A stretch of DNA of 64,000 bases. It comes from Eleusine coracana subsp. coracana. Lineage: Eukaryota; Streptophyta; Magnoliopsida; Poales; Poaceae. The translations under genes and the position numbers were made by a program. The stretch covers positions 14,104,501 to 14,168,500 of the forward strand of contig CM064417.1 of the NCBI GenBank assembly GCA_032690845.1. The letters run 5' to 3'. Each line of letters opens with the position of its first letter. Positions within the stretch are counted from its first letter, which is position 1. The notes below the pieces were generated by a model that ran no database searches, was not told the origin of the DNA, and saw only the letters and a program-made list of their open reading frames with translations. Below are positions 10,967 through 21,663 of this stretch, one piece after another.

Positions 10967-11935
10967 TGATAATTGGATCCCCGAGGTATGGATGTTTTGG
11001 TGATTAATGACAACTATGAAATTATGGGCTAATATCTACACGAGTATTGTCTATGCAGGAATTATCTCTAAACTCTACTACAAATCTTATTGATGATGGT
11101 TGCCATGGCGATTAATAACAATGACCACAAGCATAGAGGCTTGATGAGCTTGATGGAGTGCATGGGTTGATGAAGATGGATCAAGGCCAAGGACAATCTG
11201 TGGAGCAAGTGTTTGGAACACTTGTCTAGTTGTTAGGGCTTTGAGTTCATAGAAAAACCCAGAGTATCAAGGGGGTCTAGGTCACGTCTCTTGAGGTCAT
11301 GCTAGTCGGTGATGTGCATGGATGCTCTGTGAAATCACAGGCACTAGATAGCAGTGGAGAAGCCAAGGAGCTGTCGGAAGAAGCCGAGAAACAAAGTCAA
11401 GCGAGGATGAGAAGTTTCAGCTTCTGGACAGAGTGATAGGACAGAGGGGCCAGTGGTGACTAGACCGTATGGTCAGTTGTAGATCATAGAGCAGTCTACG
11501 AGGAGTCTATCAGCATGAAGGCCTATACTGACCTGATGGTACGGTCAGCAGACCGGATGGTTCTGTGTGTATGGAAGAGGCTTGGGACAGAAGGTGCAGA
11601 AAATGGGTGTTCTATAGAATGGAGAGAGAGAAGGAAGTGATCGGACGGTCCGGTCTACTGACTGGACGGTCCGGTCTGTAAGGAAATCGCCTGAGTACAG
11701 AGAGATGTCAATTCTGGAGAGCCATTACAGAGAGACCAGACGGTCCGATTTGGCAGAGACCGGACAGTCCGGTCATCAGGTCCAGAAAGGTGATTTAGTG
11801 GAGCAACGACTAGTTGGAGGTTGGAGGCCTATATAACTTCGTTGCTAGGTCTTGGAGACCTCTCTTGGACAGTGGAATACCTGAGAGAATTTGGTAAGTT
11901 TCAAGAGAAAAAGAGAAGAGCACTAGGAGAGGATA
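10967..11935 (+). repeat. Diverged copia LTR in plus orientation, 5' part
   Basis: It begins TGATAATTGGATCC at the abrupt end of the minus-strand copia fragment. It matches the reverse complement of the 7347-8764 LTR over its first two thirds: the same GGCTTGATGAGCTTGATG, the same AACACTTGTCTAGTTGTTAG, and palindromes of the GACCGGACNGTCCGGTC type. TATATAA lies at 11830-11836. It stops at GCACTAGGAGAGGATA where a CRM-type LTR begins, so about 0.5 kb of its 3' part is missing. It is probably the 5' LTR of a second SIRE-like element. Confidence 0.65.
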
Positions 11936-12455
11936 TGATGAGGACATCACCCTTATGGATACACCCAGCACCCTTATGAGTTCATGTGCGACAACTGAAT
12001 TTACGGATGAGCTTGTTCCTAATGATTCCTTTATGTGATTTTGAGAATAGATTGCTACCTAATGAATTAATTGTTGTTAGAAACCATGGAGATGATGATG
12101 AGATAGCTGGGGAGGTGATTGGAGACGTGATGGGTCAGCAAGGACGTCCAAGTCAAGGTGGAGGCTCAATCAAAACCGACTTCGAGTCTGTTTGGGAGCC
12201 CAGGACCAGTCTGCACTAAAACGGATGCCCAGGACACATACGGACTCGGATTTGGACGTTCTATATATTCCTGGAAAGATAACGAAAATCCCTTTCCAAC
12301 CCAACTGGTCCCATGTCAAAATTAGTCCCGAGCCGTCGGCAATCTCTAAAACAATTTGACTTCCAGAATCTGTCCTGGTGCTGCGACACCGTAATCGGTC
12401 TTTGGGCCATGTATGGAGTTGAGCCCACTTAGGGCTGTGTCCAGGGGGTATTGCC
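11936..12455 (+). repeat. CRM-type LTR, H subfamily, truncated at its 3' side
   Basis: Starts TGATGAGGACATCACCC like the LTR at 43912-44811 and matches it closely through TCCAGGGGGT. It then ends just before the GACCCTAGGGTC palindrome of the intact LTRs, losing about 0.37 kb that would contain the TATA region, the start of transcription and the CATCA end. No TSD can be assigned. It interrupts the copia LTR at 11935. Confidence 0.75.
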
Positions 12456-13340
12456 GTCTAACCCACTCAAGATAACTATAAGAAAGGGAGAGTACTTGAG
12501 ATGGTGGTTTGGCTTCTCTCAAGGCAAGGGTATGGCTTATAGTGAGTAAGCTTGAGAGGGTTTCAAACTTAACATTGTTAGGTTTCCTTTGTGTCTTTGT
12601 TAATATTGCTTGCTTTCACATGACATGTTTACTTTTATTGCATATGTAAAATGCTTGTTGCATGCATCTTATAGAAAACACAAAGGAGGCTTGTCTCACT
12701 TGGAGATATTTGTGTCTCATGATCAATATGAGAATACATCCCCATAAGTGTGACCAAAGAAAAGGATTGTGTTTCATGCCTATTGAGAAATCTCTTATGA
12801 ACTCCAAAGTTAAATCTACTCGCGCGGTTCATGGACTAAGGCTCATACATATCCATTTGGTTCTTAATTGCCTTGGTTTTATTTGCTCGATTTGTCATTT
12901 GGCATTTGCAAAAACTATAAGGCCATAGAGAGCCACTATTTGAAAAGGAGTGTTTGAGAGTTCCCTTCATGCTCCAAGTGTAGTGTTTATTTAGGTATTA
13001 ACTAAGGGCACTTAGAAAATGGAGAAATTCCTTGATTCTATGAAATCCTGGTAATGACCGTAGGGTCTGATCCTTAGACCGTACAGTCTGGTCTGTGCTT
13101 CATGCACAATGCTTCTAGAGAATGAAAATGGAGACAGGACAAAACCTCTTTTAAAGATCGGATGGTCCGGTCTGCACAAGTTTTGTTTTTTCTAGAACCT
13201 TGATTTTTAGAACCCCCGAAGTGACCGGACGGTTCAGCCTAGAGAGCGGATGGTCCGGTCACTACGGTTGATCGTGCGATGCTTTCCAAAATCTGGGCTG
13301 TTGATCTGTCCTTGATCCGATCTTGGTCGTCGATTGTCAT
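12456..13340 (+). other. Copia-like LTR or leader remnant without genes
   Basis: About 0.9 kb with no coding signal. The stretch 13060-13270 contains four or five more degenerate GACCGGACNGTCCGGTC-type palindromes, so at least this part derives from the same SIRE-like family. The AT-rich part 12500-12950 has no recognisable feature. Confidence 0.45.
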
Positions 13341-14205
13341 ATGACCTAGGTCAATATTGAAGTCGCCCTCTTCAGCTTCTTCCCCATTCGAGTCCATGCC
13401 GAATGCGTCACCGCCGCCTCCTCTCCGATGTCGCCGCGTCTTCCTCCGTCGCCGCTGACCTCACCTGCGTGCCTGTGTTGCGGTTGCTCCCGCACCTGTT
13501 CGCTCGCGTGCTTGCCTACAACCGCGCACCCGTGTACAAGCCCTAGCGCCACCGACGCCACCTCCCAAGCCGGCGCCGTCGCTAGCAGCGCCGCCGCTCG
13601 CCTCATAGCTGCCACGCGTGCCTTACCGTCGCCCCCAGTGCTCCCTCTCCCATGCGTGCATGCGACCCAGAGCTAGAGTCGAGCTCTCTTGCCAACTGCA
13701 AAGTTGCTCCTTCCACCATTGCCGGCGACCCCAAAAGCTTCACCTTTTCAGCGATCAGTTGCGTGCTCTCCGAGGTACTCATCGTTGTGTCCCTAGGGTA
13801 TCGTGCTATATCCCCCATTCATCGATTATGCCCTGTTTTTGAGTAATTAGCCCTACTTGATGCAATTAGAGTAAAATGCTATCTTTTAGTTGCATTAATT
13901 GGGTAATTAGCTCAACCTAGTTTGCAATTTATTCCATGCCTATCTGTTAATTGCAATTCTAGGCTTGTCTCTCATTTAGTCTACAGTTAGATTTATTGCC
14001 AATTATTTGACTGTACACTAGATGATTCGCACTAGCCACTTATAGTCGATGATCACTACTGGTATGTTGCATATTTGTTCAGTGATCGTGTCCTTCATTC
14101 AGTGCTAGGATTTCTAGTGCGCATTCTTATCTAGCGGTGCTTTGCTTGTAGATCGTATTAGGTTCTATACTTACCCTATCCCTACATAGGTGTGTGTAGT
14201 GACAC
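13341..14205 (+). other. GC-rich leader then AT-rich, intron-like stretch upstream of the gag-like ORF
   Basis: Bases 13341-13770 are GC-rich with short Ala/Pro/Arg-rich open frames that look accidental. From about 13774 the composition turns AT-rich until about 14190. A possible donor (GAGGTACTCAT, near 13773) and acceptors (CTACATAG near 14188, CTTGTCAG near 14211) frame the AT-rich part. It could be a spliced leader of the ORF that starts at 14206-14218; this is inference only. Confidence 0.35.
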
Positions 14206-14887
14206 TTGTCAGCAGCAATGATGGCAGAAGCAAGTGATCAGGACAAGGGAATGGGCAAGATGCCAGAGAAGCCTAGAGGGAAGAAGAGGACTAGACTATA
14301 CTGTGAGTTAGAGAGAGCCAGACGGGTGGCCAGACACATAGAGGCTATGGAGACATCTCGTAGGACACCAGGGTTGATCATAGGGCAGACAGATGACACT
14401 CAGGGACTTAGGAGGAGTACCAGGAGGAGGACACCAGCCTTGGCTATAGGAGTTGTTCCGGTACCTTAGCTGTAGAGTACTCCGACTTCTTGTCAGGAGA
14501 GGTCGTTGAGGACTACAGAGCAGGGATCCTCTAGGTAGCAGGACGAGTCCGTGAAGGAGGAGAGCTTAAACTCAAAGGCTGAGACAGAGCCCTCAGAGAA
14601 GGAGGAGCCAGAGCAGCCAGTGCAGACAGGACCATAGAGGTCAGCTCACCGGACAAGAGGCCCGTAGTGCAATTGTGACGTGTGCACCAGGAGGCTACAG
14701 AGGCTGGTAGCCGTAGCTGGAGAGGGAGACATCCTTAAGGTTCCTGCCAAGGACCTTAACGTGAGTGGTCTCGTACCCTTCGAGCAGTGGGTTCTAGTTC
14801 CCAAGGACCCTGCTAGTGGAGAGACATACTGGACCGGTCTTCAAAGGAGGATTGGTGAGGGTCTGAAACGGTACCTCGCCAGGAAGG
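14206..14887 (+). pseudogene. Unidentified gag-like ORF, N-terminal part
   Basis: A single reading frame from the Met at 14206 runs to the insertion point of element B at 14887. It is basic and Lys/Arg-rich at first (KPRGKKRTRLY), then acidic around 14560-14620, then has a conserved-looking globular part with GLVPFEQW and GETYWTGLQRR. Several TAG stops interrupt it; every one could come from CAG. The frame continues exactly at 50810 after removal of element B and one copy of the GAAGG duplication. I do not recognise the family. Its place behind a copia-like LTR and leader suggests a large retrotransposon gag, but a plant transposon ORF of another type is possible. Confidence 0.5.
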
Positions 14888-15311
14888 TGATGAGGACATC
14901 CCTCACGACTACACCTATGAGAGACCAATGACTTGAGCCAAAGCAAAACAATTACAACATGAGGTGAATCTTTTCCTTAATGATTGTGAACATGCATCTC
15001 ATAAGAGTCATGTACTACCTAATGGAGGTGCATTACTTGTCCTCAGGTTTGAGGCACAGGTTCAAGACATGGTGGCCACTTGATGCCCAAAGAGAGCAAG
15101 TTGAAGTCGATGTGCTAATGTCCAGATTCTGTACTTCAACTTCATGATGAATTATATATCATTCTAAGATGTACCACCCTACGTATTATACATGGATGGA
15201 AATGTCTTCAGGCCTACTTTCATATGCAACAAATGGTGCATCCACTGGATCTCTGCAGAGAGAGTTATGCCTGTTTTAGTGAAGACTGCTCCAGACTCAT
15301 TCTGTCTCAGA

Positions 15312-15650
15312 GTGTGTTGATTTTGCTTAGGGTATGTTACTTTTACTCTGGAAGTGTTTCTTTTTCTAGTTTAGACTTGTCCGATCTGAATAGATGTTAC
15401 TTTTGCTTAGGGCATGTTACTTTTACTTCAGAAGTGTTCCTTTTTCCAGTTCAGACTTGTCCGATCTGAACGGATGTTACTTTTGCTTAGGGCGTATTAC
15501 TTTTTTTTAGGGAGTGTTCCTTTCCAGTTCAGACTTGTCCGATTTGAAGGGGTGTTACTTTTTCTTAGGGCGTGTTACTTTTTCTTAGGGAGTGTTCCTT
15601 TTTACCAGTTCGGATTTGTCCAATCTTAACAGATGTTACTTTTTTTGTTT
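15312..15650 (+). repeat. Tandem repeat array inside the B LTR (units of about 75 bp)
   Basis: Four to five units share GTTACTTTTGCTTAGGGC, then GTGTTCCTTTT, then AGTTCAGACTTGTCCGATCT. The array sits about 40-380 bp upstream of the TATA box, where enhancer-like repeats are often found in LTRs. The 3' LTR has a corresponding array at 50105-50420 with different unit wear. Confidence 0.8.
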
Positions 15651-15688
15651 CTGTGTCGATTTAGCCCAGCTAGGAGGGGTGTTCCTAG

Positions 15689-15696
15689 TATAAATA
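15689..15696 (+). promoter_or_regulatory. TATA box of element B LTR
   Basis: TATAAATA in a conserved context (TTCCTAG before, ACCCTT after). The 3' LTR has CATAAATA at the same place, one base changed. Confidence 0.65.
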
Positions 15697-16030
15697 ACCC
15701 TTGTATGCCTTGTGGAAACCCTAACCATGAATTGAACTCAGAAAAATAGATAAACATATTGCTCTTATCCTTAGGGTTTGTGCCATAGTTGCCCCCTTGA
15801 GGATTGGGAGTTTTCTTTTCCATTTGTTCTTGTGTTTCCTTGTGATTTGCAAGAGCATCGACTCTCCTTTGCATGGTTCATGTTAGGCATCGACCAAAGC
15901 ATGTTGTTGGGCGAAATCTTTGACACATGTGGCTGTTCTAGCAGCTGTTGGTGTCATGATTTGTTAGGTTTCATGGATCAGTTATCCCTAGATCCTACGA
16001 CGAGAAGGTCAGGCAAGCCCCCCCATCATC

Positions 16031-16044
16031 TTGGTATTCAGAGC
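16031..16044 (+). other. Primer-binding site of element B
   Basis: TTGGTATTCAGAGC two bases after the LTR end. It matches the TGGTATCAGAGC initiator tRNA-Met site with one extra base. Confidence 0.8.
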
Positions 16045-17352
16045 TATGGTTTCTTCGGTAGGATCTTTATCCCTCTTTGTTTTCCCTTTGTTTACTGTCC
16101 TAAACCCAAAAATTACTACAACCCATAACCCGATCTGAAATTTCAGTGAGTTTTATTAAGTTTTAGTCCAAAAGATCGAGTTTGGTTGCAGAATCTTTGT
16201 GTTTCCCATCATATTCTGACTCTGATTTGTTTTCCCTAATAGTTCCCCAAAAAGATTTGTGTTTTTCCCTACGTTTTTGTGTTCTTGTTTAGGTCAGGTT
16301 TCATCCCAAAATATTTTCGCGCTCAAATCTGAAATTTGAACACCATATACCAAAACAAACATAACTTTTGCATCTGAAATCCGTTTTTGGTGTTCTTGAG
16401 CTTGTTGGAAAGCTTATTTGAAGTACTATCAGAATATTAGGTGCTCAAGTTATGAATCATAAAGTTGAATATTTATTTGAGCACGAAAAGATCAGTTACT
16501 TCTGCTATTGAAATTTTAGATTGTGCTAAAACTGAAATCTTGTGTATCGGCTCATCCTTTGTGTACAGTAAGTGTAGTTCATATCAGTAGTACACCATAT
16601 CATCCTTTGTGGAAACTTTGAACCCATTGGGACTAGCTGTATGTTGTTCCTTAAGGGCTTTGCACTTTGCTGAAACTGAAGTTTTGTTTGAACATCAATA
16701 GTTTATTGTTGTATACAATCTGATGTGCTGATTTCAGTAGCAAAAGAAGAAGAAAAAAAAAGAGTGCAAAGAAGAGTAAAATAAAAAGAAAAATAATTAA
16801 AAGAAACAGAACAAGTGTTGAGATCACCACATTGATTGGCTTGCTTGTTATTGTTTTAGTTTCATATAGGGTCATCATTTGTGCAAATCTTGTAACCCTT
16901 CTATTTATGTGAGCAGTCAGCTAGCGTCTCTCCGCAACTTGTGTTGCATTGAGCTTTGGTTCATGAGATGAATATCCAGTTTAGCTCATTTCCTTGGCTG
17001 TGACAAGTTCCACCATCTTTATATGTGAGTTGCTAAGCACATTTGCCATTTCATTTGTTTTCAGTTCAACAACTCAACTTTGCTATCTTGGTTAGATTGT
17101 TACTTAACTTGACAATAGCTTGAAGTTTCAGTTTGCATCCCATATAAATAAACCTCCAAGCTCCACTAATAAGCCTATGTTTAGGATGCACTGTGACTTT
17201 GATTTCGCTTGATATATCACCTTTGTTGTGCTGACTACCACCAAGGTTTGTTTGCAGCTCGCAATTTCAGCAAGGATTCATAAGAACTTCGGTGGTAAGA
17301 GAAGGTGAGATTGAGTGATTTTCAAATAGCCACATAACTTGAATTAGCCTTT
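16045..17352 (+). other. 5' leader of element B
   Basis: About 1.3 kb of T-rich DNA without coding signal between the primer site and gag. A pyrimidine-rich run followed by CCATTGCAG at about 17370 sits at the start of gag and resembles a splice acceptor. The leaders of A and H end in the same way. Confidence 0.6.
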
Positions 17353-18795
17353 TTGTTTTGCCAACTAACCATTGCAGGTGGAGAAGGAGATCAACCGAGC
17401 TATGTCACACAAGAGCAACTACAAAAGCTAGTGCAAGATTTCAATGCACAACTCAATGAGAACATGACTGCTGTCCAAGCAAGCATGGTTGCTGAAGTTG
17501 TGAAAGCGTTGAAAACACAAGGTGTTGCAGGTGCTCATGAAGAAGAGTTAGATGAGACCGATAAGGAATATGCTGCCCGGTTGCAGCGGGAAGAGCAAGC
17601 AAGAAAGAATGGCCATGGGTGAGGGCGTGATGGAGGCAGAGGTGGTGATGCTTTCGGTCGAGGAAGAGGCCATGGGTGTGGTGATGATGGTGCAGCTGAA
17701 ACAGATCCATATACTTTCAGATTACATCGTAATGACAACTTTCAATGTCATCGCAATGGCAACAATGATCAGCCCAATGAAGAGAAGTTTGGAAAGCTAA
17801 AATTCAGCATGCCAAAATTTGAAGGCACATCTGATCCCGATGCATATCTCACATGGGAGTTAAAGGTTGATAAAATATTTCGTATGCATAATTATTCAGA
17901 GGAAAAGAAGGTGCATATGGCTGCACTTGACTTTGATGGATATACTCTCATTTGGTGGGAACAAATTCAGAACCAAAGAGAGGAGAGTGGTGAGCTTCCA
18001 GTGACAACATGGGCTGAAATGAAGAGGGAAATGAGAGCATGTTTTGTTCCAAAACATTATAAAGATGACCTCTTTGATAAGCTACAGAATTTGAGGCAAG
18101 GAAGGAAGTCTGTGGAGGAATGCTACAAGGAGATGGAGCAGACCATGATTAGAGCTCGTGTGCATGAGGATGAAGAGCAGTCCATGGCACGTTTTCTTTC
18201 TGGTTTGAACAAGCCAATCAAACGTGTTGTGGAATTTCAGACCTACAACAATGTGGTGGAGCTAGTACACATTGCCCAAAATGCTGAAAGGCAATTGCTT
18301 GATGACGCTAAACCAAGCAAGACTTCAAATTTCAGCTCAAGGTCATCATCAAATGCTCCAAAAACAGCAAGGTTTGATTTGGGGCGAGGCATGTTTGCAT
18401 CTGGATCAAACTCTAACAACAACTCTCATTCCAATGCTGCTAAAAAATCTAATGCATCTCCAAATATGGAGAAAACTGCTAGGCTAACATCGTCAAAGGC
18501 CAATACTCCAATTGGTTCCACCTCTAGGAGTAGTGGAATTCAATGTTTCAAGTGCTTGGGTAGAGGCCATGTCATCAAGGACTATAAAAACAATCAAGTT
18601 GTCATTGTTACAGAAGGTGGAGAATATGATTCCGCTAGCGAAGATGAGTGTGTCACTGCTGCTGAAAATGACAAGTTTGATGATGCACAAGAATCTGAAC
18701 AAGGTGACTACAAAAGCTATAGGTTTGAAGCCGATAACACCATTGTGGTCACCAAAGCATTAAGTGTTCAGCTCAAAGATGAAGAACAAGCATAG
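17353..18795 (+). pseudogene. Element B gag
   Basis: One frame with two stops: TGA at 17620 and TAG at 18793. N-terminal 17353-17619 is helical and charged (QEQLQKLVQDFN). The capsid-like core begins near 17809 with MPKFEGTSDPDAYLTW and covers about 155 residues, including MARFLSGLNKPI. A Ser/Asn-rich linker follows. The zinc knuckle reads CFKCLGRGHVIKDY: the final Cys of the CCHC motif is Tyr, so zinc binding would be lost. The frame then continues into the protease. In a live element Gag packages the RNA and forms the particle. Assignment is firm; the copy is inactive. Confidence 0.9.
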
Positions 18796-19292
18796 AAGTT
18801 CAACTTATTTCAGACCCAAGCCAAGGTAAACAAAAAGTTGGTCAAATTGATAATTGATGGTGGTAGCTGCCACAACCTTGCTAGCAAAGAAATGTGTGAT
18901 AAATTGGGACTAACCATGATAAAACATCCCCATCCATATCATATGCAATGGTTCAGCGATTGCGGAGATGTCAAGGTGCAATATATGGTGAGGGTCACTT
19001 TCAGCATACATGATTACACCGACACCGTTGAGTGTGATGTTGTGCCCATGACAATTTGTCACTTGCTGTCTGGAAGGCCATGGCAAGTTGATAGGCATGC
19101 TTTACATGATGGTCGTGACAATACATATGCTTTCAAATGTCAAGGAATGGGTGTCAAGCTGCAGCCCATGACTCCCACTCAAATTATAGCAGCCAACATG
19201 CAAAAGAAAATGAGTGAGAGTAGGAGAGAAAATAAAAACACTAGTGTTGTCCACAAATCGGTGAGTGAGCGCCACAAGCCAAACATGAGTGG
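18796..19292 (+). pseudogene. Element B protease, split by element G
   Basis: Same frame as gag. The aspartic protease motif IIDGGSCHNLAS is at about 18847-18882, followed by VECDVVPM and the LLSGRPW flap-side segment (usually LLGRPW). At 19293 element G begins. The frame resumes in 46981-47165 with RKGERGRKS and leads to the RT, with the TSD AGTGG/AGTAG at the junction. Protease sequence itself appears complete before the interruption, so what is cut is the protease-RT connector. Confidence 0.85.
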
Positions 19293-19503
19293 TGTCGGTG
19301 TTTAGATCACCGACAAGTAGAATTTGTTCACAGGGGTGCGCGCTTTGAGCTCGGTGATGGCTAAGCAAGAGGACACGGGGGATTATACTAGTTTGGGGAA
19401 GCCCCCTACGTCCAGTTCTCGGGCCTGCTCGTGTTAGTTGCTCCGGCGAGGGTGTACAACGGTGGTGAGAGAGGAGAACTCTCCAAGTCTCAGGTGCGGA
19501 TCG

Positions 19504-19521
19504 TGTGTGTGTGTGTGTGTG
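19504..19521 (+). repeat. (GT)n microsatellite in the G LTR
   Basis: Nine GT units in a row. The homologous part of the 5' LTR of G is deleted, so repeat variation between the two cannot be compared. Confidence 0.9.
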
Positions 19522-19621
19522 ATTGCTGTTGTTGTGGCTATGTCGTTCTTCTCTTCTTCCTTTCTTTTCCTTTTCGAGAAGAGCAGTGGTCTTCCCTTTT
19601 ATATTTCAAGGGGATGGGCCC

Positions 19622-19627
19622 ACTTAC

Positions 19628-19682
<55 letters not shown>
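19622..19682 (+). repeat. (GA)n microsatellite in the G LTR
   Basis: About 60 bp of nearly pure GA. It lies in the part of the LTR missing from the 5' copy. GA tracts in plants can bind GAGA-binding factors, but nothing here shows such a role. Confidence 0.9.
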
Positions 19683-19685
<3 letters not shown>

Positions 19686-20265
19686 AGACGTGTGAAGTTG
19701 GTGATGTCGTGCTATGGAAGGCCAAGCCTTAGTCGACGACGTGGTCTTCGGTCTTCGTGGCCTCCACCGTCCTGATCTTGTGGCAGAGGGGCAATGCTAC
19801 GTCCGAGCGTGCCTTGCATGTTCCGTTGTGCGCGGGGAGGTGCAGCATGAGCTTTGTCAAGTCGCTTGGGAAAGGTTGAATCTAGCCGTCCCTTAAACCG
19901 TCCTGCATCGTCATCATTAGGCGTGTCACCGCACAGCAGCATTGTAGCGTGCCTTGCCACGCCTGCCACCGTCCGTGGGCACTGGTGCTGATGAGGGGGG
20001 CAGGTGCCTGGAGGGATTTGACTCCACCGCACTGTACCCCCATAGTAAGCGTGGCATTTAAGACCAGGTGGTTGGCGGTTGTTGACCGCCGGCTCGCTCG
20101 ACCCCCTCAGTCGAGGGTCGATGCGTCGGGTAGCGCTTGTCCGGACCAGCACCGAGTTGGAATCCATACCGTCCGGACAGGGCGATCGAGATTCTCCACT
20201 CCGCCACTCCTGGTCTGACAGTTGACTGCGGGGGAGTTTGCCGGGCAATTGCAGGAGGGGCCCAT

Positions 20266-21188
20266 TGATGAGGACTTCACTCCTATGGATACACACAACA
20301 CTTCTCCAATTCTGGACTTACAAGGTCCAATGACTAGAGGTCGTGCAAGACGACTAAATTTAGAGGTGAACTCATTCCTACGTTCTTTGCTATATGTTAC
20401 TTTTGAGAATGGTTTGCTACCTAATGATTATTTTATGATTAGGAACCATGGAGAAGACCAGGAGATGATGGGAGAAGGAGTTGGGAAGGTGGAGGACCAG
20501 TAAGGGCTTGGAAGCCAAGGTGGAGGCCCAATCAAAACCGACTTCGAGTCTGTTTTGGGGCCTAGGACCAGTCTGCACAAAAACAGTCGCCCAGGAGGCA
20601 TACGGACTCGGATTTGGACGTTCTACATATGCACAGAAAGATAAGGATAAGACCTTTCCAATGCTGCCAGCTTCATGTCAAAATTTATCCAGAGTCATCA
20701 GGAATCATTGAAACAAGAGAGGGTCCAGAATTTGTGTTGGTGCTGCGTTGCATATTTTTGGCCTTTGGGCTTTGTATCCAGTTGAGCCCAATTAGGGGCG
20801 TGTTCAGAGGGTCTTGCACGACCCTAGGTTCTTCATATACATCCACTGCCACACCATTAGGGTTCGGATTTTGCTTAGATCAATTCTGTTCATAAACAGT
20901 GTCACCGTCCATCGGTTTGTGAGACCCCAACTTCGTGAGCTTAATCATTCATCTGCAAATTGGTTGCTTGCTTTGTTGTTCTTGCTTGTGTTCTTGATTC
21001 ACAGGTAGGGATTAGCCTTCTCGGCAAGGTCAATCGTCCTTGGACGGTTGATAACCAGAGCAAACGTCGTGCTGTGATTACAGGGTTTAGAACGTGCTGT
21101 TCTGAAGCCGGAGCGATTTGTGTGTCGCCTCTGACCAAATCAACTTACCAAGAACCTTTTGGAAGATTGAGAACTATTGTTCACATCA
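20266..21188 (+). repeat. LTR1 of element A (outer 5' LTR)
   Basis: TGATGAGGACTTC to CATCA, 923 bp. It shares several diagnostic bases with LTR3 against LTR2: CTTCTCCAATTCTGG, GCAAGACGAC, GTGAACTC and AAATTGGTTGCTTGC. LTR1 and LTR3 are therefore the true pair. Confidence 0.9.
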
Positions 21189-21663
21189 AGTGGTAATCAG
21201 AGCTTCAGGTGCACCATCAGGTTCGCACTACCCTTTAGTTTTGTTTTTGTGTTCTTCCTATCGTCCACAGAAAAGCCAAATTTTTTTTCCCCAGCCCATA
21301 ACCACGTGTTTAGCCGTTGCATGTTTCAATTTCAGAGTTTGTAGTGTTGAGTTTATGCCCTAGTTCTTGTTTAGTCGCTGGTTTAGTTTGTGTTTTTATC
21401 GTCAGTAGTGTTTCCCTTGCAACCCTAGCCGCCATCCCGTCCACCACCCTCGGTTTTCGGCTTTGTGTGCTAGGATTAATTGATCAACACACCCACCCTA
21501 GTCCCACCCTAAACCCACCCTCAACACCTCGGACCAATTCTCACAAATTCCAATTTTCGCTGCATCCATCCCACCAAAAAAAGTCCCTACCCGACCCCAA
21601 ACTCAACTCGGGTTTCCCTCAAACCCCGAGTTTCTTGAAAACCGGTTCCGACACCCCTTCGGT
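21189..21663 (+). other. Element A leader, first copy
   Basis: Begins with the primer site TGGTAATCAGAGC (21191-21203), an initiator tRNA-Met type site with one extra A. The leader runs for 475 bp and stops at ACCCCTTCGGT, where LTR2 begins. The second leader (22590-23070) reaches the same CCCCTTCGGT and continues without break. Confidence 0.85.

Larger units (their letters stand above)
14888..16028 (+). repeat. 5' LTR of element B
   Basis: Begins TGATGAGGACATCCC and ends CCCCATCA, 1141 bp, followed by the primer-binding site. It encodes the continuation of the integrase tail at its start, as in the 3' copy. It contains a tandem array at 15312-15650 and a TATA box at 15689. The partner LTR at 49686-50804 is 22 bp shorter and clearly diverged, so the insertion is not recent. 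Confidence 0.9.
19293..20265 (-). repeat. 3' LTR of G, distal part
   Basis: In plus orientation begins TGTCGGTGTTTAGATCACCGACA. From 19740 it matches the truncated 5' LTR of G at 46015 onward. Element A interrupts it at 20265; the rest is at 29128-29532. The open frames across it on either strand are accidental. Confidence 0.88.

Noticed and set aside
15312..15650. CRISPR-like regular repeats
   Set aside because: Units are contiguous without unique spacers and lie in an LTR of a plant retrotransposon.
19712..20296. 194-codon open frame on the minus strand
   Set aside because: It lies across the G LTR and the start of LTR1 of A, has no domain, and its counterpart in the other G LTR is not open over the same length.
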